From CAYSHJ01 sp964589725 (lineage in GTDB: Bacteria > Planctomycetota > Planctomycetia > Planctomycetales > Planctomycetaceae), in NCBI GenBank assembly GCA_964589725.1, contig CAZPUJ010000290.1, positions 1 to 9,492 of the forward strand: a stretch of DNA of 9,492 nucleotides, in the 5' to 3' direction. A program made the translations under genes and the position numbers. Numbering within the stretch: position 1 is the first letter of the stretch; each line of letters opens with the position of its first letter. This document shows positions 1 to 6,462 of this stretch, one piece after another. Below the pieces are notes generated by a model that did not search any database, was not told where the DNA came from, and saw only the letters and a program-made list of their open reading frames with translations.

Positions 1-58
1 GGCAGGCAGCCATGCTCACACTGAACAACAAGACCAAGACAAACAACCATCGACACAT
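1..58 (-). CDS. Start of a small lipoprotein gene, cut by the left window edge
   Basis: An ATG at 58-56 opens a frame that stays open to the window edge. Its first 19 residues are MCRWLFVLVLLFSVSMAAC. This is a compact bacterial lipoprotein signal: one Arg near the N-terminus, a hydrophobic core (WLFVLVLLF) and a lipobox-like M-A-A-C, with Cys19 as the expected lipidated residue. The frame starts 29 bases after the DUF1559 stop on the same strand, so the two are probably co-transcribed. Short lipoproteins directly downstream of DUF1559 genes are common in planctomycetes (family knowledge). No Shine-Dalgarno motif is visible. The mature protein lies outside the window, so no function can be assigned. 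The -3 Met of the lipobox is less usual than Leu, which lowers confidence a little. Confidence 0.55.
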   Translation of the reverse strand, partial: MCRWLFVLVLLFSVSMAAC

Positions 59-87
59 GCGAGTCGAGCGCGCCACAGGGGGGGGGG

Positions 88-891
88 TTACTTCACGTCG
101 GTGGTGAATGGGCAGTGGCTCACCGCGACGAAGACAGCTGACAACCCGCAGTCGCTAGCCATGCGTCTGGTCCTGTGGCAGCGACTGAACCGCCCCGCAC
201 CGGGGAGCACCGTGGCCATCGGGTCCACTTTGCCGTGGATGTACCACTCGGGACGACCGGCGTCCTCGGCGATGACGAGTGTCGAGCTGGCGCCGTCGCG
301 AATATCGGCCAGGCGGCATTGAGTGAAGTTGACCTGCAATGCGCCCGGGCTTCCCTCCGACTGCATGTCAACGAGGCCGGTTCCGGTCAGCAAAGAACCG
401 ACACCTTCCAGGGGTGCGTAATCCGCGCAGGCTCTTGGTCCAGAAAACGAGACGCCACCGACGGTGATCAGCTTGGTGTCGAGCCGATTCGAGTTGGGCG
501 TCGAGGGGCATTGGAAGACGGCAAGCTGAGTCTGAATGACAGGTGGGTTCGGTGCGTCAAACCAATTCACGCGGAACTCGTATTGCTTGAACAAGCCACT
601 TTGTTCCAGGAACGGCAAGATTTTGGCGAGGGTCGCGGCTTGTTTGCCTCCCGGCTGCGTGGGAATCGGCCGAGTTGACGTGGGGAACATGCCGCACTGG
701 CCTTCGTCGTTGTGCAGAGCCAAGCCAATCTGCTTGAGATTGTTGGAACATTGCGTCCGCCGAGCGGCTTCGCGGGCCTGCTGCACAGCGGGCAGAAAGA
801 GTCCGATCAACAGCGCAATGATGGCGATCGTGACGAGCAGTTCGATCAAGGTGAACCCCGCACGTGCTCGGATTGCGATGCGCGTTCTCAT
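88..891 (-). CDS. DUF1559 prepilin-like protein, apparently missing its C-terminal part
   Basis: 267 residues. Residues 1-60 carry a class III (type IV prepilin) signal: a basic leader, a cleavage site between Gly12 and Phe13 (G|FTLIELLV), the +5 Glu17, a hydrophobic helix, then the DUF1559 signature AVQQAREAARR with NNLKQIGLALHN. The product should be processed by prepilin peptidase and sit in the cytoplasmic membrane or a pseudopilus; the role of these abundant planctomycete proteins is unknown. The body matches the family down to the segment DGASSTLVIAEDAGRPEWY (about 199-217). After Gly231-Ala-Gly233, where short family members continue GAGWAD and end with a His...Gly-Gly...Asp-Gly motif, the sequence becomes an unrelated Arg/Cys-rich tail of 34 residues with rare AGG/AGA codons. 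Neither other frame restores the motif, so I infer a deletion or decay affecting roughly 60-70 residues. The start is supported by AGAGG seven bases upstream and by the leader peptide. It may be a pseudogene, or the N-terminal part may still be made. Confidence 0.85.
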   Translation of the reverse strand: MRTRIAIRARAGFTLIELLVTIAIIALLIGLFLPAVQQAREAARRTQCSNNLKQIGLALHNDEGQCGMFPTSTRPIPTQPGGKQAATLAKILPFLEQSGLFKQYEFRVNWFDAPNPPVIQTQLAVFQCPSTPNSNRLDTKLITVGGVSFSGPRACADYAPLEGVGSLLTGTGLVDMQSEGSPGALQVNFTQCRLADIRDGASSTLVIAEDAGRPEWYIHGKVDPMATVLPGAGRFSRCHRTRRMASDCGLSAVFVAVSHCPFTTDVK

Positions 892-1097
892 TGGGCAACC
901 TCTGGGTGCTTCGCGTTAACGTGTCGGTCCGATATTCTTCACTCTTCTCGCGACACAAGAAATTCCAACCCGGGCAGTGCAGAAAGAGATTCCCAGCGAG
1001 ATTTTCTCCGCTGTTCCTTCTCGAACTGACGCGACATGGCGAAAGCAGAACAACAACTGCCGGACAGTAATCAAACATACTCGGAACAGGATCCCGC
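892..1097. other. Divergent intergenic region between the DUF1559 and M32 genes
   Basis: These 206 bases must hold the promoters for both the leftward DUF1559 gene and the rightward carboxypeptidase gene. I looked for -35/-10 pairs on both strands and found none close enough to consensus to report. No RNA gene, strong palindrome or coding frame is visible. Ribosome-binding-like motifs sit at each edge: AGAGG on the minus strand and AGGA on the plus strand. Confidence 0.5.
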
Positions 1098-2615
1098 ATG
1101 ACTCTCGAAGACCAGTACGCCGAACTGTTGACGCTACTGCGTGACGCCGCAATGCTCGGCTCGTGTGCCAGCGTGCTCGGTTGGGACGAGCAGACGTATT
1201 TGCCGCCGGCGGGAGCCGAGCATCGAGCGGAACAGCTCGCGCTGCTCTCCGGTTTGACGCACGAGCGAGCGACGTCGCCGCGTATCGGCGAGTTACTGAC
1301 GGAGCTCGAACAGAGCGGCCAACTCGGCGATGTTGGTTCACCACTCGCGGTGAATGTGCGCGAAGCGCGGCGAGTCTACGATCGCGCGACGAAGTTGCCT
1401 CGGTCGTTGGTCGAAGAGCTGTCGCGCACAACGACGCTCGCACAACAAGTGTGGATCTCGGCGAGAAAGCACTCGAACTTCGCCGAGTACCTGCCCTGGC
1501 TCGAACGCATGGTGGGGTTGAAGCGGCAACAAGCGGAAGCGCTCGGATATCGAAACGGTGTCCCGTACGACGCGCTGCTGGACGAATTTGAACCGGGAGC
1601 CTCGTCGGCGGAGATCGCCACCATCTTCGCTCCGCTGCGAGACGAATTGGTCACACTGGTCGATGCCATTAAAGGCAGTTCCAGACAGCCGGAGATCAGC
1701 TTGCTCACACGGCGATATCCGATCGACGCACAACGGCAATTCGCCGAAGCAGCCGCGCGAGCGATCGGCTTTAACTTCAACGCCGGTCGACTGGACACGA
1801 CGGCTCATCCCTTCTGCACCGGCATCGGTCCAGGCGACTGCCGGCTGACGACGCGCTACGACGAGCATCACTTCCCCGGAGCGTTTTTCGGCGTGCTGCA
1901 CGAAGCCGGGCACGGGCTGTACGAACAAGGCCTCGACCCAAACGCATTCGGTACTCCGCTCGGCGAGACGGTTTCGCTGGGCATCCACGAATCACAATCG
2001 CGCCTGTGGGAAAACTTCGTGGGCCGCAGTCGAGCGTTCTGGCAGCTCTTCTTCCCGCAGGCTCAGCGCGCGTTTCCCGAAGCATTGTCCGACGTCAGCC
2101 CGGAGGCGTGGTACAAGGTCATCAACGACGTGCGACCGTCGTTCATCCGGGTCGAGGCGGACGAGGTCACGTACAACCTGCACATCATGCTGCGGTTTGA
2201 ATTGGAACAACCGCTGATCTCAGGGGACCTCAAGCCGGCCGACGTGCCGGCCGCTTGGAACGAAAAGTTCTCGCACTCGTTCGGCCTCACGCCGCCCGAC
2301 GATGCTCGCGGCTGCTTGCAAGACATTCACTGGAGCGGCGGCTTGATCGGCTACTTCCCGACTTACTCGCTGGGCAATATGTATGCCGCGCAATTCTTCG
2401 TCGCCGCGAACAAAGACCTCGGCGATTTGTCCGCGATGTTCGCGAAAGGCAACTTTCGCCCACTGCTCGACTGGCTGCATCAAAATATCCACTGCCGAGG
2501 CAAACAACTTCGAGCAAGCGATCTGGTCCGTCGCGTCACCGGCCAGCCGTTGTCCCACCAACCCTTGATCGCACATTTACACGCCAAGTTCGATGAGCTG
2601 TATGGCTTGAATTGA
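1098..2615 (+). CDS. M32 family metallocarboxypeptidase (carboxypeptidase Taq family)
   Basis: 505 residues, the usual length of the family. All sequence signatures of peptidase family M32 are present in order: HPF (237-239), DCRLTT fitting DxRxxT (247-252), HEAGH zinc motif (268-272), HESQ (297-300, Glu298 expected as third metal ligand), IRVEAD (350-355) and GCLQDIHW fitting GxxQDxHW (405-412). The family removes C-terminal residues, with broad specificity except at Pro, using Zn2+ or Co2+, and works as a dimer. There is no signal peptide or membrane segment, so it is expected in the cytoplasm, degrading peptides. The ATG at 1098 has AGGA six bases upstream, and the first residues (MTLEDQYAELL) fit the helical N-terminus of the family. 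The next gene encodes a structurally related M2-type peptidase on the same strand, but a palindrome-rich gap of 254 bases lies between them. Identification is firm; the cellular substrate is unknown. Confidence 0.97.
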   Translation: MTLEDQYAELLTLLRDAAMLGSCASVLGWDEQTYLPPAGAEHRAEQLALLSGLTHERATSPRIGELLTELEQSGQLGDVGSPLAVNVREARRVYDRATKLPRSLVEELSRTTTLAQQVWISARKHSNFAEYLPWLERMVGLKRQQAEALGYRNGVPYDALLDEFEPGASSAEIATIFAPLRDELVTLVDAIKGSSRQPEISLLTRRYPIDAQRQFAEAAARAIGFNFNAGRLDTTAHPFCTGIGPGDCRLTTRYDEHHFPGAFFGVLHEAGHGLYEQGLDPNAFGTPLGETVSLGIHESQSRLWENFVGRSRAFWQLFFPQAQRAFPEALSDVSPEAWYKVINDVRPSFIRVEADEVTYNLHIMLRFELEQPLISGDLKPADVPAAWNEKFSHSFGLTPPDDARGCLQDIHWSGGLIGYFPTYSLGNMYAAQFFVAANKDLGDLSAMFAKGNFRPLLDWLHQNIHCRGKQLRASDLVRRVTGQPLSHQPLIAHLHAKFDELYGLN

Positions 2616-2640
2616 CAAGGTCAACGATGTAGCGGCCTCA

Positions 2641-2674
2641 CTCCGCGAAGGGGTCCACTCTCGCGGAGCGAGAG
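2641..2674. repeat. Two overlapping, mutually exclusive hairpins after the M32 gene
   Basis: Hairpin 1 pairs CTCCGCGA (2641-2648) with TCGCGGAG (2661-2668), perfect over 8 bp with a 12-base loop. Hairpin 2 pairs CTCTCGC (2658-2664) with GCGAGAG (2668-2674), perfect over 7 bp with a 3-base loop. They share bases 2661-2668, so only one can form at a time. The element begins 25 bases after the M32 stop. There is no T-tract, so it is not a standard intrinsic terminator; it could protect or end the 3' end of the M32 mRNA, or be part of a dispersed intergenic repeat. Confidence 0.6.
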
Positions 2675-2742
2675 GGCTGCGCGAGTCTGTCGTGGAAACC
2701 TGTACCTCGCACGGCCAAGTCTGACACATTTGGGAGACACCC

Positions 2743-2807
2743 ACACTAACCCGAAGCGTAAGCGAGGGCTGAGGTAGCAGGCCCTCGCTTACGCTTCGGG
2801 TTAGTGT
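2743..2807. repeat. Perfect 27-bp inverted repeat (REP-like palindrome)
   Basis: The left arm (2743-2769) and right arm (2781-2807) are exact reverse complements over all 27 bases, around an 11-base spacer (2770-2780). The arm includes AACCCGAAGCGTAAGCGAGG. As RNA it would be a very stable stem in either direction, without a following T-tract. Chance translations of this element give peptides such as NPKRKRG and LTRSVSEG, which I recognise from spurious planctomycete proteins; this suggests a high-copy dispersed repeat of that phylum. It ends 62 bases before the M2 peptidase start and could act as transcription terminator, mRNA boundary element or REP-type mobile palindrome. No second copy lies in this window. 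Confidence 0.85.
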
Positions 2808-2855
2808 CAAACTCGGCCACGTGCGGTGTAGGACTCAAGCTGACGTCGTACGCGA

Positions 2856-2861
2856 AAGGAG
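2856..2861 (+). promoter_or_regulatory. Strong ribosome binding site fixing the M2 peptidase start
   Basis: AAGGAG lies eight bases before the ATG at 2870. It is the best Shine-Dalgarno motif in the window and decides between this start and an in-frame GTG at 2804. The GTG lies inside the palindrome arm and would add 22 residues ahead of the signal peptide. Confidence 0.8.
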
Positions 2862-2869
2862 ACTTCTTC

Positions 2870-4591
2870 ATGTTGCGAATCCTGTTTCGATCCGGCATCT
2901 TCACTCCGTGCATGGCATTGTTGTTGCTTGCCGGATTCGCCCATGTGGGCCACACCGAGATATCGTCGTCGGTTGACGTGCGGGCCAAGAAGTTCGTCGA
3001 GGCTCATGTCGCCAAGATGCGGCCGCTCGAAAGGGCGGCGGGCATTGCTTGGTGGGACGCGAACGTCTCGGGCAAGGATGAGGACTTCAAACGGAAGGAA
3101 GAGGCACAGAATCGGATCGATGCGGCACTGACGGACCCGGTTGCGTTTCGCGAGCTGAAAGACCTGAAGGAACGCGGCGGGATTCAAGACCCGTTGCATG
3201 CACGGCAGATCGACGTGCTGTATCTCGCATACCTTGAAAAGCAAGTCGATCCGCTGCTGCTGCGCGAGATGGTCGCGAAGGCCAATGCGGTCGAGAAAGC
3301 CTTCAACGTCTACCGCGCTGAAGTGGACGGCCAGAAGCTGACTGAGAATCAAATCCGCAAAATTCTCAAAGATTCGACCAGCTCGGAAGAGCGTCGCAAG
3401 GCATGGGAAGGAAGCAAGGGCGTGGGCGCCATCGTCGAGAAAGATTTGATCGCGCTCGCTAAGTCGCGGAATCAGGCGGCTGCTCAGCTCGGATTCGCAA
3501 ACTATCACCAACTGATGCTGCACCTCAACGAACAAGAACAGCCACTGATCATGAAGCTGTTCGATGACCTCGACGAGCTGACTCGCGAGCCGTTTCTCAA
3601 AGCCAAGGCCGAAATCGACGAGCGGCTGGCGGCAAACTGCGGCGTGAAAGTCGCTGAACTGCGGCCGTGGCATTACCACGATCCGTTCTTCCAAGAGTCA
3701 CCAACGGTGTTCGGCACGGACCTCGACGCGATCTACAAAGACGCCGACATCCTAAAGCTCTGCCGCGAATTCTACACCGGCATCGGCTTGCCGATCGACG
3801 ACGTGCTCGAACGCAGCGATCTGTTTGAAAAAGCTGGCAAGTCGCCGCACGCCTTCTGCACCGACATCGATCGCGAGGGAGACGTGCGCGTGCTGGCCAA
3901 CATCGTCCCCAACGAAAAGTGGATGGACACGATGCTGCACGAACTGGGGCACGCGGTTTATTCAAGCAAGAACATCCCGCCGAAAGTACCGTACGTGTTG
4001 CGAGGCGCCTCGCATATTCTGACCACCGAGGGCCTGGCCATGCAGATGGGCCGCTTGGGCAAGAACGGCGCGTGGCAGGAGCAAATGGGGATCGCTCCGA
4101 AAGACGCGGCGGAACGCCAACGGCTCAGTAACGCGGGAGCGAAAGTCTTGCGGAATCAGTTACTGATCTTTTCGCGCTGGTGCCAAGTCATGCTGCGGTT
4201 CGAGAAGGGCCTGTACGACAACCCGGATCAAGACCTCAACGCGCTGTGGTGGAACCTCGCCGAGAAATACCAAAGCCAACATCGGCCGGACGGCCGGAAC
4301 GCTCCCGACTACGCCAGCAAGATTCACATCGTGGCGGCTCCGGTGTACTACCACAACTACATGATGGGCGAGCTCTTCGCCTCGCAAGTGCATCACACGA
4401 TCGTTCGCGAACTGGCACCGGGCGCCGATCCGCGCCGCGTCGCCTACGTCCGCAATCCGAAGGTGGGTGAGTTCCTCAAGCAGCGAGTGATCGCCCCCGG
4501 TCAAACGCTGAGCTGGAACGCTCTGACCAAACATGCAACAGGTGAGGAGTTGACCCCGAAGGCGTTCGCAAAAGATTTTCGGTCGGAGTAA
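2870..4591 (+). CDS. Secreted M2-family (angiotensin-converting-enzyme-like) metallopeptidase
   Basis: 573 residues from the ATG with the strong ribosome binding site. Residues 1-30 are an export signal: MLRILFR, then a hydrophobic core ending LLLLAGFA, so the enzyme should act in the periplasm or outside. The catalytic motif is HELGH (357-361), with the third zinc ligand at Glu387 in LTTEG. The C-terminal part shows ACE-like landmarks: WWNLAEKYQ (470-478) and KIHI followed by VYYHNYMMGEL. Lys484, His486 and Tyr493 align by spacing with the ACE residues Lys511, His513 and Tyr520 that hold the substrate carboxylate. The family releases C-terminal dipeptides from peptides, so a peptidyl-dipeptidase role is likely but not proven. 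The N-terminal half (WWDANVSGKDEDF near 61-73; PWHYHDPFFQ at 266-275) also fits bacterial M2/M3-type enzymes. The position matching ACE Tyr523 is Asn496 without a gap, or Tyr497 with a one-residue shift. The next gene starts 44 bases downstream and may be co-transcribed. Confidence 0.9.
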   Translation: MLRILFRSGIFTPCMALLLLAGFAHVGHTEISSSVDVRAKKFVEAHVAKMRPLERAAGIAWWDANVSGKDEDFKRKEEAQNRIDAALTDPVAFRELKDLKERGGIQDPLHARQIDVLYLAYLEKQVDPLLLREMVAKANAVEKAFNVYRAEVDGQKLTENQIRKILKDSTSSEERRKAWEGSKGVGAIVEKDLIALAKSRNQAAAQLGFANYHQLMLHLNEQEQPLIMKLFDDLDELTREPFLKAKAEIDERLAANCGVKVAELRPWHYHDPFFQESPTVFGTDLDAIYKDADILKLCREFYTGIGLPIDDVLERSDLFEKAGKSPHAFCTDIDREGDVRVLANIVPNEKWMDTMLHELGHAVYSSKNIPPKVPYVLRGASHILTTEGLAMQMGRLGKNGAWQEQMGIAPKDAAERQRLSNAGAKVLRNQLLIFSRWCQVMLRFEKGLYDNPDQDLNALWWNLAEKYQSQHRPDGRNAPDYASKIHIVAAPVYYHNYMMGELFASQVHHTIVRELAPGADPRRVAYVRNPKVGEFLKQRVIAPGQTLSWNALTKHATGEELTPKAFAKDFRSE

Positions 4592-4635
4592 GGCGAACGG
4601 CAGGACTTGATTGACCGCCACTTTGGATCATCCCG

Positions 4636-6156
4636 ATGTCCGGCCCAATTCTTGTGCGCGGCGAAACCTCGAAAGCACTTGTCTGGTGCCGAGTCCTTGC
4701 GGCGTTGGCAGCCGTCGTCGGTGTCGTCGTGATGTTTGCGGGGAACACAACGCCGGGAGTGATACTTTGCATCATCGGCAGCGTGTTGTGGATCGTTCTG
4801 GAAATCTACAACGTCCTGCAACGCTCGAAACGGATGTGGGTCGAGGACACCGGCGACGGGTTCGTGGTCACCGATCGGAGCGAGACGCAGGTGCATGGTG
4901 ACGATGACGTGACGGCGATCTCGTTTGAGTCCAGGAAGCTGTTCGCCAACGGCGTCGCCAGCAAGATGCAACGCACGTGTCGGCTATGGGTCGCCGATGA
5001 GCCGGACCCGATCGAGTTGAGAAACACGTTCAAGCTCGCCGACCCCGATCCGCTCACGAACTTGCTGCAACGGCTGATGAATCGCACGCAAGCCAACCTC
5101 GAACGAGATTTGACGGAGGGAGGACAAATCAAGAGCGATGAGTGGCGGTTGGACAACGAAGCGTTTCGCACGATCGTGGATCGCACCAAGATTGTCGTGC
5201 CCGTAACGGAGTTGACCGAGTGCGGTCTCTTCGACGGCAAGATGTGCGTGTGGCGAAGCGGTGAAGACGACGCCTTCGCTCGCTTCACACTGGACTCGCC
5301 AAACACGTGTTTGCTGCCGCTGCTGCTGACCAGACATCTCGAGCGGGCTTCATCTCAACGAGATGAAGGTGACGAAGCCGGTCTTGGTCGAGTGCTCTTT
5401 GAGCGTCGAGCCAAAAGAAGCACACGGTTTCTACTCTTCGCAGTAACGTTTGTGATGGGCTTGGTGGGTCTGGGCTTAATGTTCGGCCCTCAGATGCAAA
5501 CCAAAGTCATCGGCGGTTTGTTACTGCTCGGTTCGGCGGGGCTGGGCTTTTCCGGTTTTGCCCTGAAGCACTCGACGTTTCGCTGTCAGCAGCGGGGTGT
5601 GCAGAAAGCCGGATTGTTCAGCACGAAGCAACTCAAATACACCGAGGTCGCGTCGTTCACATATTCCGCCACTCGGCACTACCACAACGGAGCGTACGTG
5701 GGCACGCACATCAAAATGAAGTTTGAGCCGCTGTTGGATATCGGCGCGCAGCCGATGGCTTACAACACAACCGTCAACGGCGAGGACGCCTCGCTGGAAG
5801 AACTGCGCGACTTCATCTCGCGAGCGATCGCCGCTCGCATGGCCGGCACCGTCGCGGCCGGTCAACCGGTGCGTTGGACCAACAACCTGACGTTCCAGCC
5901 CAACGGCATCGAGTTCCGCCCTGGAGGCTTCTTGGGCCGCAAGCCTCCGCAGGTGTTGCTCTACTCCGATTACCAAGGCTACGGCCTCGATCAAGGCTCG
6001 TTTTCGCTCTTCCGCAAAGGCGAGAAGAAAGCCGTGATGACCGAGGCGGCATCCGCTCCGAATTTCTTTCCCGGGTTCTATCTGTTGCAGTTGTTGCTGC
6101 ACAGTCCCGACGCGGAGCAAGCTTTAGAAGTCGACAGCGAAGTACCGGAGGTGTAG
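4636..6156 (+). CDS. Four-helix membrane protein with duplicated PH-like soluble regions, function unknown
   Basis: 506 residues, not recognised as a named family. Two pairs of hydrophobic helices (about 16-36 and 39-57; 264-284 and 291-310) are each followed by about 170-200 soluble residues. The two halves can be aligned by eye. Val92, Asn105 and Gly106 match Val338, Asn351 and Gly352 at a constant offset of 246. A later block from Gly201 matches one from Gly454 at a constant offset of 253, sharing Gly, Arg, Gly-Glu, Ala and Pro-Asn. Helices 1-2 match 3-4 around MF (33-34 / 282-283) and GS (48-49 / 299-300). I infer an ancient tandem duplication of a unit with two helices plus two beta-rich domains; these resemble bacterial PH-like domains, but that fold is a guess. 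The soluble parts probably face the cytoplasm. The start has only weak ribosome binding (GGA eight bases upstream). It lies 44 bases after the M2 peptidase gene on the same strand, so shared transcription is possible. Confidence 0.85.
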   Translation: MSGPILVRGETSKALVWCRVLAALAAVVGVVVMFAGNTTPGVILCIIGSVLWIVLEIYNVLQRSKRMWVEDTGDGFVVTDRSETQVHGDDDVTAISFESRKLFANGVASKMQRTCRLWVADEPDPIELRNTFKLADPDPLTNLLQRLMNRTQANLERDLTEGGQIKSDEWRLDNEAFRTIVDRTKIVVPVTELTECGLFDGKMCVWRSGEDDAFARFTLDSPNTCLLPLLLTRHLERASSQRDEGDEAGLGRVLFERRAKRSTRFLLFAVTFVMGLVGLGLMFGPQMQTKVIGGLLLLGSAGLGFSGFALKHSTFRCQQRGVQKAGLFSTKQLKYTEVASFTYSATRHYHNGAYVGTHIKMKFEPLLDIGAQPMAYNTTVNGEDASLEELRDFISRAIAARMAGTVAAGQPVRWTNNLTFQPNGIEFRPGGFLGRKPPQVLLYSDYQGYGLDQGSFSLFRKGEKKAVMTEAASAPNFFPGFYLLQLLLHSPDAEQALEVDSEVPEV

Positions 6157-6182
6157 CGTTTGATTGGTCCAGCGACAGCAAC

Positions 6183-6216
6183 AAAAAACTCCCACCAATC
6201 TGACGACTGATGGGAG
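6183..6216 (-). terminator. Intrinsic terminator, minus strand
   Basis: Read on the minus strand, CTCCCATCAGTC (6216-6205) pairs with GATTGGTGGGAG (6200-6189) around the tetraloop GTCA, followed at once by six T (6188-6183). In the minus-strand RNA all 12 positions pair, two of them as G-U wobbles. On the plus strand the same two positions are A-C mismatches and no T-tract follows. This asymmetry shows the structure belongs to a leftward transcript, yet no leftward protein gene lies upstream of it. Confidence 0.7.
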
Positions 6217-6277
6217 CAAGAGCGAGCCGAAGGGGTATCAATGCATGCCGGCGATGATTCACGCCGCGGCCCACCGA
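6183..6277 (-). ncRNA. Candidate small non-coding RNA, about 95 nt
   Basis: The inferred transcript begins about seven bases after a TACAAT -10 box and ends at the T6 run of the intrinsic terminator. It contains a GC-rich stem-loop at 6270-6247 (core GGCG/CGCC extended by one C-G, loop of about eight bases), an unpaired middle with CCCCUUCGGCUCGCUCUUGC, and the terminator hairpin. No open frame with start and stop fits inside; the only ATG gives a two-codon frame. I looked for SRP RNA, tmRNA and 6S signatures and did not see them. It is shorter than 6S RNA and lacks the SRP GGAAGC motif. It could be a trans-acting small RNA. It is antisense to the leader of the pseudouridine synthase mRNA if that transcript starts far upstream. 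The assignment rests on promoter plus terminator architecture only. Confidence 0.5.
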
Positions 6278-6283
6278 GAGCAG

Positions 6284-6313
6284 ATTGTAGGCTCGCATCA
6301 AAAGGAGTGTCAA
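6284..6313 (-). promoter_or_regulatory. Sigma70-type promoter candidate for the minus-strand RNA
   Basis: On the minus strand TTGACA (6313-6308, six of six consensus) is followed after 18 bases by TACAAT (6289-6284, five of six). This is the best -35/-10 match I found in the window. It points leftward to the intrinsic terminator about 70-100 bases away. No protein start lies downstream of it before that terminator. Confidence 0.55.
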
Positions 6314-6462
6314 TCAGCCACGGGAAGACTTTCTCGACGGCGTCAAGTCTGGCGGGATCGGATTCTGATGAACGCGCGCTTGTGGCGACGGCAGGAAGTC
6401 GGCACGATTCGGCTCTCGTCCAAATCACCTCGATTTCCGGGACTGAAAGCAAGATTTCGCTT

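Larger units (their letters stand above)
6157..6462. other. 306-base gap before rluA, occupied by a minus-strand RNA candidate
   Basis: No convincing protein gene fits here. A plus-strand frame runs from an ATG at 6241 into the pseudouridine synthase, but its 74 extra residues look unlike any domain. On the minus strand the stretch contains a promoter-like pair, about 95 bases of sequence and an intrinsic terminator, listed separately. On the plus strand GATTGGT (6162-6168) is complementary to ACCAATC (6194-6200), giving a further possible hairpin just after the membrane-protein stop. Confidence 0.5.

Noticed and set aside
892..1097. Promoters for the DUF1559 and M32 genes
   Set aside because: Candidate boxes such as TTGTGT or CATACT had poor matches or wrong spacing on both strands, so none is reported.
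2804..2869. Upstream GTG start for the M2 peptidase
   Set aside because: It lies inside the palindrome arm and adds 22 residues before a clean signal peptide; the ATG at 2870 has AAGGAG at ideal spacing.
2577..2988. Minus-strand frames containing LTRSVSEG and NPKRKRG peptides
   Set aside because: They are chance translations of the intergenic palindrome; they overlap real genes and have no domain content.
2807..3694. 295-codon minus-strand frame opposite the M2 peptidase
   Set aside because: The plus strand encodes the signal peptide and the N-terminal half of the peptidase here; the reverse frame has no family features.
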